64,000 nt of DNA from Amycolatopsis mediterranei (lineage in GTDB: Bacteria; Actinomycetota; Actinomycetes; Mycobacteriales; Pseudonocardiaceae): assembly GCF_026017845.1 (NCBI RefSeq), contig NZ_CP100416.1, forward strand, positions 324,972 through 388,971, given 5' to 3'. The stretch's first letter is position 1; the number at the start of each line of letters is the position of its first letter. Below are positions 58,291 to 64,000 of the stretch, one piece after another. The translations under genes and the position numbers were made by a program. The notes below the pieces were generated by a model. The model was given only the letters and a program-made list of their open reading frames with translations, was not told the DNA's origin and did not search any database.

Positions 58291-59572
58291 ACAGCAGGTT
58301 CAGCGCGAAGGCGAGCACTGCCGCCACCGTGATCGAGCTGCCGCAGATCGTCTGCAGCCAAGCCGGGAAGTGCTTGAAGATGTCCGGTGCGAACGCCGGC
58401 AGCAGGCCTACCCCGAGGGCCACCGCGACGACGAAAGTGTTGTGGTTGCCGGAAAACTCCACCGTGCGAAGGTTCTGCGCGCCGACGGCGGCGACCATCG
58501 CGAACATCACCACCGCGACCCCGCCGATCACCGGTTCCGGGATGGCCGCGATGAACGCGCCGACCTTCGGCACCAGGCCCATCAGCACGAGGATCCCGCC
58601 GGTCACCGCGACCACCCAGCGGCTGCGCACGCCGGTCATCCGCACCAGGCCGACGTTCTGCGCGAACGCCGTGTCGGGGAAGGAGTTCATCACGCCGCCG
58701 AGCACGGCCGAGACGCCGTCGGTGGCCAGGCCGCGCGCGAGGTCGGCGTCGGTCGGCGGGCGCCCGGTGATCTCGCCGACGGCGATCATGTCGGCGGTCG
58801 ACTCGGTGAACGTCACCAGCATGACCACGCACATCGACAGGATCGCCGCGACCGGGAACGTCGGCGCGCCGAAGTGGAACGGCGAGGCGAGTCCGAACCA
58901 GCCGGCCGCGCGCAGGCCGTCCCAGTGCACCAGCCCCATCGGGATCGCCACGACCAGCCCGATGGCCAGCGCGAGCAGCGGCCCGACCTGGTTGGCGAAC
59001 CCGCGCAGCACCCGCGTGAAGAGCACGAGCAGCGCGAGCACGCCGAACGCCAGCCCGATGTGCGACGGCGCCGCGTAGTCCGGTGACGCCGGGTCGTGGC
59101 CGGCGATCATCGCCGCGCCCGGGCCGAGCAGCGAGACGCCGATGACCAGCAGCAGGGTCCCGGTGACCAGCGGCGGGAAGAACCGGATCAGCTTCGCGAA
59201 CGGCCTCGCGATGAGCAGCCCGAACACGCCGGAGGCGATCATGGCGCCGTAGACCGCGGTCAGGCCGTACTGCGACGCGATCAGGATCATCGGGTTGACC
59301 ACGGTGAACGTCGCCCCGGCCACCACCGGCAGCCGGATGCCGAGCAGCTTCCCGATGCCGATGGCCTGTATCAGCGTCGCGACGCCCGCGACCAGCAGAT
59401 CGGCGTTGACCAGCAGCCCGATCGTCGCCGGGTCGAGCTTCAGCGCGCTGCCGACGATCAGCGGCACGGCGACCGAACCGGCGTACATGATCGACATGTG
59501 CTGGAGGCCGAGCAGGGCCAGCCGGCCGGCGGGCAGCCCCTGGTCGACCGGGTGGACCGCGGATTCCGTCAT
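58241..59572 (-). CDS. Nucleobase:cation symporter-2 (uracil-xanthine permease)
   Basis: The 443-residue protein has about 13-14 helices. LLGLQHMSIMYAGSVAVPLI at the start, FTESTADMIAVGEITGR in the middle and PVIGGVAVVMFAMVAAVG near the end are NAT/NCS2 marks. TFTESTADM is the variant of the substrate motif with an acidic residue. It takes up a xanthine, uric acid or uracil with protons. The start is ATG 59572. Confidence 0.93.
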   Translation of the reverse strand: MTESAVHPVDQGLPAGRLALLGLQHMSIMYAGSVAVPLIVGSALKLDPATIGLLVNADLLVAGVATLIQAIGIGKLLGIRLPVVAGATFTVVNPMILIASQYGLTAVYGAMIASGVFGLLIARPFAKLIRFFPPLVTGTLLLVIGVSLLGPGAAMIAGHDPASPDYAAPSHIGLAFGVLALLVLFTRVLRGFANQVGPLLALAIGLVVAIPMGLVHWDGLRAAGWFGLASPFHFGAPTFPVAAILSMCVVMLVTFTESTADMIAVGEITGRPPTDADLARGLATDGVSAVLGGVMNSFPDTAFAQNVGLVRMTGVRSRWVVAVTGGILVLMGLVPKVGAFIAAIPEPVIGGVAVVMFAMVAAVGAQNLRTVEFSGNHNTFVVAVALGVGLLPAFAPDIFKHFPAWLQTICGSSITVAAVLAFALNLLFNHLGRRSEPDLLEAP

Positions 59573-59656
59573 GAGCGCCGACGGTAGCAAGTCCCGCGCG
59601 GGATGATCTTGTTCCGGGGGGCGGCGCGACGGCCGGGAATGTGTGACCATCGGTGC

Positions 59657-60796
59657 ATGACTTCGGGTGGCATTTCCCAGGTGGGCCCGCCGTTTCGCGC
59701 CGATCACGTGGGGAGCCTGCTGCGGCCCCCGGTGCTCCGCGACGCACGACGGCGGCACGAAAGCGGTGAGATCAACGCGGAGCAGCTCCGCGCGGTCGAG
59801 GACGACGCGATCCGCGACGTCATCAAGATGCAGAAGGCCGCCGGGCTGAGCTCGGCGACCGACGGCGAGTTCCGGCGCGCGTCCTGGCACATGGACTTCA
59901 TCTACGCGCTCGGCGGCATCTCGAAGAGCGACCAGCGGCTGCACGTCAAGTTCCACAACCTGGCGGGCGACCTCGAGTTCAGCCCGCCGGGCCTGCAGGT
60001 CGACGGCAAGGTGCGGCTCGACGAGCCGATCTTCGCCGACCACTTCCGGTTCCTGCAGTCCCATGTGGACCCGGGCGTGACGCCGAAGCTGACCATCCCG
60101 TCGCCGAGCATGGTCTACTACCGCGGCGGCCGGGCCGCGGTCAGCGAGAGCGTCTACCCGGACCTCGAGGAGTTCTTCGCCGACCTCAGCGCGGCCTACT
60201 CCGCGCAGGTCCGCGCGATGAGCGACCTCGGCTGCCGGTACCTGCAGCTCGACGACACCAGCCTCGCCTACCTGAACGACCCGGCGCAGCGGGAGCTCGT
60301 CGCGCGGATGGGCGGCGACCCGGACACCCAGCACCTGCGCAACATCGCGACGATGAACGCGGCGCTCGAAGGCCGGCCCGAGGGCCTGACCGTGACGACC
60401 CACCTGTGCCGCGGCAACTTCCGCTCGTCCTGGGCCGCGGAGGGCAGCTACGAGTTCGTCGCGGAGGCGCTGTTCGGCGAACTGGCCGTCGACGGGTTCT
60501 TCCTCGAGTACGACGACGAGCGCTCCGGCGGGTTCGAGCCGCTGCGGTTCGTGCCGAAGGACAAGAAGGTGGTGCTCGGCCTGGTCACGACCAAGCGGCC
60601 GGAGCTGGAGGACCCGGACGTCCTGGTGCGGCGGATCGAAGAGGCGTCGCAGTACGTCGACATCGACCGGCTCTGCCTGTCACCGCAGTGCGGCTTCTCC
60701 TCGACCGAAGAGGGCAACGACCTGACCCCGGACGACCAGCTGCGCAAGCTCGAGCTGCTCGTCGCGACGGCCGACCGCGTCTGGGGCGGCCACTGA
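59657..60796 (+). CDS. MetE-like cobalamin-independent methionine synthase family protein
   Basis: The 379-residue protein has the C-terminal-type MetE barrel. FRADHVGSLLRP is at the start, and the zinc site is His and Cys in TTHLCRGNFRS plus Cys in LSPQCGFSS. It lacks the N-terminal MetE half. Short MetE-like enzymes move methyl or alkyl groups between thiols. It is followed in the same operon by a NIPSNAP-like protein and an IclR regulator. Confidence 0.88.
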   Translation: MTSGGISQVGPPFRADHVGSLLRPPVLRDARRRHESGEINAEQLRAVEDDAIRDVIKMQKAAGLSSATDGEFRRASWHMDFIYALGGISKSDQRLHVKFHNLAGDLEFSPPGLQVDGKVRLDEPIFADHFRFLQSHVDPGVTPKLTIPSPSMVYYRGGRAAVSESVYPDLEEFFADLSAAYSAQVRAMSDLGCRYLQLDDTSLAYLNDPAQRELVARMGGDPDTQHLRNIATMNAALEGRPEGLTVTTHLCRGNFRSSWAAEGSYEFVAEALFGELAVDGFFLEYDDERSGGFEPLRFVPKDKKVVLGLVTTKRPELEDPDVLVRRIEEASQYVDIDRLCLSPQCGFSSTEEGNDLTPDDQLRKLELLVATADRVWGGH

Positions 60797-61116
60797 TGAT
60801 CACCTGCGTCGTCGACTACGTCATCGACCCCGCGAAGCTCCCCGACTTCGAACGCTTCGCCGCCGCGTGGATGCGGCTGGTCCAGCGCGAAGGCGGGATC
60901 CACCACGGGTACTTCCTCCCCGCGGAGGGGGCGAGCGACGAAGCCCGGGCGCTGTTCAGCTTCGAAAGCCTGGCCGCGTACGAGCGCTACCGGACGCTGT
61001 TCGGCGTCGACCCGGACTTCATCGAGGCCGACAAGATCCGCGACGAGAGCGGCTGCGTGGTGCGGTACCGGCGCACGTTCATGCGCCCGCTGCTCCCGGA
61101 CGACGAAGAGGGGTGA
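60796..61116 (+). CDS. NIPSNAP-family protein
   Basis: The 106-residue protein (MITCVVDYVIDPAKLPDFER, then AWMRLVQREGGIHHGYFLP) fits the NIPSNAP dimeric alpha-beta barrel. Its ATG overlaps the upstream stop (TGATG). Function unknown; its place suggests a helper or monooxygenase-like role beside the MetE-like enzyme. Confidence 0.82.
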   Translation: MITCVVDYVIDPAKLPDFERFAAAWMRLVQREGGIHHGYFLPAEGASDEARALFSFESLAAYERYRTLFGVDPDFIEADKIRDESGCVVRYRRTFMRPLLPDDEEG

Positions 61117-61904
61117 GACACAGCGCGCGGCGGCCGCCCTCGGTGGTGGATCGCGTCCTGGACCTCCTGGGCGCCTTCACCGCCGAACGGCCGCGGCTCA
61201 CGCTGTCCGAGCTCAGCCGGCGGGCCGGGCTCCCGCTGTCGACCACGCACCGGCTCGCCGGCGAGCTCACCCGGCGCGGTGCCCTCGTGCGCGACGAAAC
61301 CGGCGCCTACCGCGTCGGGCTGTGGCTGTGGGAAGTCGCCTCGCTCGCCCCGCACGGCGCGGAGCTGCGGGAGAGCGCGATGCCGTTCCTGGAAGACCTC
61401 TACGAAGCCACGCACCAGAACGTGCAGCTCGCCGTGCTCGACGGGCCCGAAGTCGTGTTCGTCGAGCGCATCTCCGGCCGCGGCGCCGTCAACGTCCTGA
61501 CCCGTGTCGGCGGGCGGCTGCCCGCGCACGCCACCGGTGTCGGCCTGGTGCTCCTCGCGCACGCCCCCGCCGAGGTCCAGGAGGAAGTCCTGGCCGGCCC
61601 GCTCAAGACGTTCACGCCCAAGACGATCGCCTCGCCGGTGCTGCTGAGGAGGGTTCTGGCCGACGTCCGTCGCGACGGTCACGTGATCAGCGACGGCCAG
61701 GTCGAGCTGGTCGCCCTGTCGGTGGCGGCGCCCGTCCGCGACGCCACGGACGAGGTCGTGGCCGCGATTTCGGTGGTCGTCCCGGCGGAGGGGACGGACC
61801 CGCGGACGCTGGTCCCGGCGGTCCGGGCCGCGGCGCGCGGGATTTCGCGGGTGCTGGGGGCGCCCCGGGCGGTGCGACCGGCCGATGGCTCCTCGACGGC
61901 TTGA
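61113..61904 (+). CDS. IclR-family transcriptional regulator
   Basis: The 263-residue protein has an N-terminal winged helix (LTLSELSRRAGLPLSTTHRL) and the IclR effector domain (ELRESAMPFLEDLYEATHQN, VFVERISGRG, LPAHATGVGLVLLAHAP). Regulators of this group control aromatic acid breakdown (PcaR, PobR). The GTG start overlaps the upstream stop, and a ferredoxin reductase and pobA follow, so it may govern them. Confidence 0.92.
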   Translation: MRHSARRPPSVVDRVLDLLGAFTAERPRLTLSELSRRAGLPLSTTHRLAGELTRRGALVRDETGAYRVGLWLWEVASLAPHGAELRESAMPFLEDLYEATHQNVQLAVLDGPEVVFVERISGRGAVNVLTRVGGRLPAHATGVGLVLLAHAPAEVQEEVLAGPLKTFTPKTIASPVLLRRVLADVRRDGHVISDGQVELVALSVAAPVRDATDEVVAAISVVVPAEGTDPRTLVPAVRAAARGISRVLGAPRAVRPADGSSTA

Positions 61905-61957
61905 GCCGGTTGTGGTCGGATGAGACCAGGGGCTGCCGGATGGGGTGAGGAGAAGGA

Positions 61958-63172
61958 ATGACCACCGTGCTCGTCGTCGGTGCCGGTCAGAGCGGGTTCC
62001 AGGCCGTGGCTTCGCTGCGGGACCGGGGCTTCGCCGGCCGGGTCGTGCTGGTCGGGGACGAGCCGGGCGTGCCGTACCAGCGGCCGCCGCTGTCGAAGGC
62101 CTACCTCGCCGGGACAGCCGGGCTCGAACAGCTGCACCTGCGCGGTGAAGACTTCTTCGCCGAGAAGGACATCGAGCTGGTCGCCGGCCGGGTGGCGGGA
62201 ATCGACCGTGCGGCGCGGAAAGCCGAGCTCGAAGACGGCCGCGAGCTGGACTACGACTTCCTGATCCTGGCCACCGGCGCCCGCAACCGGACGCTGCCCG
62301 TGCCCGGCGCGGACCTCCCGGGCGTGCTGACCCTGCGCACCCGCGACGACGCCGACCGGCTCCGCGAGTCCCTCTCCCGAGCGGAGAACGTCGTCGTCGC
62401 CGGCGGCGGGTTCATCGGCCTGGAGTTCGCCTCGCACGCCGGCCGCCCGGTGACGATCGTCGAGGCGCAGGACCGCCTGCTCAACCGCGTCGCGACGCCG
62501 GAGATCTCCGCCTACTTCGCCGGCCTGCACCGCAACGCCGGGCACACGGTGGTGCTCGGCCAGGGCGTCACGGCCATGCACGGCGATTCGCGGGTGCGGG
62601 AAGTCGAGCTGTCCGACGGCACCCGGCTGCCTGCCGACCTGGTCGTCGTCGCGGTCGGGGTGGTGCCCGAGACGACGCTCGCCGAGGCCGCCGGGCTGCC
62701 GGTGCGCAACGGCGTCGTCGTCGACGCGCACCTGCGGACAGCGGACGAGACGATCTTCGCCATCGGCGACTGCGCCAACTTCCCGTGCGTGCAGGCCGGC
62801 GCCGAGACCCGGCTGGAGTCGGTGCAGAACGCCGTCGACCAAGCCCGCTGCGTGGCCGCGGCGATCACCGGCACGGCCGAGCCGTACGCCAGCCTGCCCT
62901 GGTTCTGGACCGACCAGGCGGGCGCGAAACTGCAGATCGCCGGCATCCTCGCGGGCGCCGACCGGACGGTGGTCGCGGGCGACCCGGCGGAAGGCAAGTT
63001 CTCCGTGCTGTCCTTCCGCGACGACGTCCTCATCGCCGTCGAGTCGGTGAACCGGCCCGCCGACCACATCGCCGCGCGCCGCCTGTTCACCGCCGAGCCG
63101 AAGCCCGCGTACGCCGACCTCGAAGCCAGCGCCTTCGACCTCAAGGCGCACCTGAAGTCGCGAGCGGCGTGA
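61958..63172 (+). CDS. FAD-dependent ferredoxin reductase
   Basis: The 404-residue protein has an FAD-binding motif GAGQSGFQA at the start, an NAD(P)H motif VVVAGGGFIGLEFA near 145, and IFAIGDCANFP near 265, with a C-terminal reductase domain (SLPWFWTDQAGAKLQIAG). It passes electrons from NAD(P)H to a ferredoxin of a cytochrome P450 or Rieske oxygenase. No ferredoxin gene is adjacent. It is followed in a TGATG overlap by pobA. Confidence 0.93.
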   Translation: MTTVLVVGAGQSGFQAVASLRDRGFAGRVVLVGDEPGVPYQRPPLSKAYLAGTAGLEQLHLRGEDFFAEKDIELVAGRVAGIDRAARKAELEDGRELDYDFLILATGARNRTLPVPGADLPGVLTLRTRDDADRLRESLSRAENVVVAGGGFIGLEFASHAGRPVTIVEAQDRLLNRVATPEISAYFAGLHRNAGHTVVLGQGVTAMHGDSRVREVELSDGTRLPADLVVVAVGVVPETTLAEAAGLPVRNGVVVDAHLRTADETIFAIGDCANFPCVQAGAETRLESVQNAVDQARCVAAAITGTAEPYASLPWFWTDQAGAKLQIAGILAGADRTVVAGDPAEGKFSVLSFRDDVLIAVESVNRPADHIAARRLFTAEPKPAYADLEASAFDLKAHLKSRAA

Positions 63173-64000
63173 TGCGCACGCAGGTCGCGGTGATCGGCGC
63201 CGGACCGGCCGGGCTGCTGCTTTCGTTCCTCCTGCACTCGTCAAGGACCTCATCGACGCGCACGAGGCTCGCGGGTGGCCGATTTCCTTCAAGGTTTCGG
63301 ACGTGAATCTGTCCGATGTGGACAGTGATCGGCCGCGCGTTCGTCACCGTGACGGCGAAGGCAACGTGAAGACCATCGAGTGCGACGCCGTCGCGGGCTG
63401 CGACGGCTTCCACGGGATCTGCCGCCCGTCCATTCCGGACAGTGCGCTGACGGTGTACGAGCGCGAGTACCCCTTCGTGTGGCTGGGGGTGCTCGCGCGG
63501 ACGCCGCCGTCGCACCACGAGCTCATCTACACCCACCACGAACGCGGGTTCGCGCTGCACAGCATGCGCACGCCGGAGATCACCCGGCTCTACCTCCAGG
63601 TGGATCCCGCGGAGTCCCTCGAAGCCTGGTCCGACGACCGGATCTGGGCCGAGCTGACCGCGCGGCTCGAGGTCGAGGGCGACTTCACGCTCCGGGATGG
63701 GCCGATCCTCGACAAGGGCATCACGCCGATGCGCAGCTTCGTCGCCGAGCCGCTGCGGCACGGGCGGCTGTTCCTGGCCGGCGACGCCGCGCACATCGTG
63801 CCGCCGACCGGCGCGAAGGGCATGAACCTGGCCATCGCCGACGTCCGGGCGCTGGCGCGCGCCCTGGAAGCGTTGCTGCGCGGCGACGACACGCTCGCCG
63901 CGGCCTATTCGGACACCTGTCTGCGCCGGGTCTGGCGGGCGGAGCACTTCTCCTGGTTCATGACGACGATGCTGCACACCGATCCGCACGCGGACGGCTT
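63172..64000 (+). pseudogene. pobA: 4-hydroxybenzoate 3-monooxygenase, broken by internal deletion
   Basis: The start MRTQVAVIGAGPAGLLLSFL is the FAD-binding N-terminus of PobA. From base 63240 the rest follows in another frame: VKDLIDAHEARGW, then DAVAGCDGFHGICRPSIP, HHERGFALHSMRTP and GDAAHIVPPTGAKGMNLAIA, all PobA motifs. About 85-90 residues between residue 23 and VKDL are missing and the frame shifts there, so no functional enzyme can be made. The 3' end lies beyond the window. Confidence 0.85.

Overview
The window is about 70% GC, with GC-rich third codon positions, frequent GTG starts and GTGA/ATGA overlaps. It comes from a filamentous actinomycete. The glnX-glnH-pknG order, two DnaA boxes of the streptomycete type (TTGTCCACA), an actinomycete integrative and conjugative element (AICE) and the general gene content suggest Pseudonocardiaceae, Amycolatopsis being most likely. 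The genus is an inference.

Bases 1-27,750 are chromosomal. They hold the end of an alginate-lyase-like gene, a secreted trypsin-like protease, a class III lanthionine synthetase with no visible precursor, a hydroxyacid-oxoacid transhydrogenase-like gene with an acyl-CoA thioesterase, a ThDP enzyme, and two cold-shock protein genes with a shared leader motif. They also hold a reduced acetoin-type cluster (acoX, a short E1-alpha, a GAF/winged-helix regulator), the glnX-glnH-pknG amino-acid-sensing operon, an MFS transporter, an ECF sigma factor operon and an L,D-transpeptidase. The block ends with tRNA-Glu, tRNA-Asp and tRNA-Phe.

Bases 27,986-51,328 are an AICE inserted in the 3' half of tRNA-Phe. 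Both ends carry an identical 47-bp direct repeat. Next to the tRNA lie a tyrosine integrase and an excisionase, then a striking array of GGTTACC repeats. A long leftward operon follows: a DUF3631 helicase, a DNA cytosine methyltransferase, a deoxyribosyltransferase-like protein, a primase-polymerase, SSB, an M41-like peptidase, an FtsK-type conjugative translocase, DUF2637/Spd-like membrane proteins, an SsgA-like protein and a Nudix hydrolase. A divergent GntR regulator (KorSA-like) sits at the head of this operon. To its right are an HTH/PLD-like regulator, a second Nudix hydrolase and an HD hydrolase as one module, then a GNAT gene and an AT-richer cargo end with frameshifted and decayed genes. 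The element appears to replicate with a primase-polymerase/helicase pair and to transfer double-stranded DNA through the FtsK-like pump.

Bases 51,329-64,000 return to the chromosome: the original tRNA-Phe terminator, a SAM methyltransferase, a YciI-like protein, an arylamine N-acetyltransferase, a PAS-GGDEF-EAL protein, a rhomboid-like protein, a flavin-binding PPOX-fold protein divergent from a TetR regulator, a xanthine/uracil permease, a MetE-like enzyme, a NIPSNAP-like protein, an IclR regulator, a ferredoxin reductase and a pobA (4-hydroxybenzoate hydroxylase) gene broken by an internal deletion.
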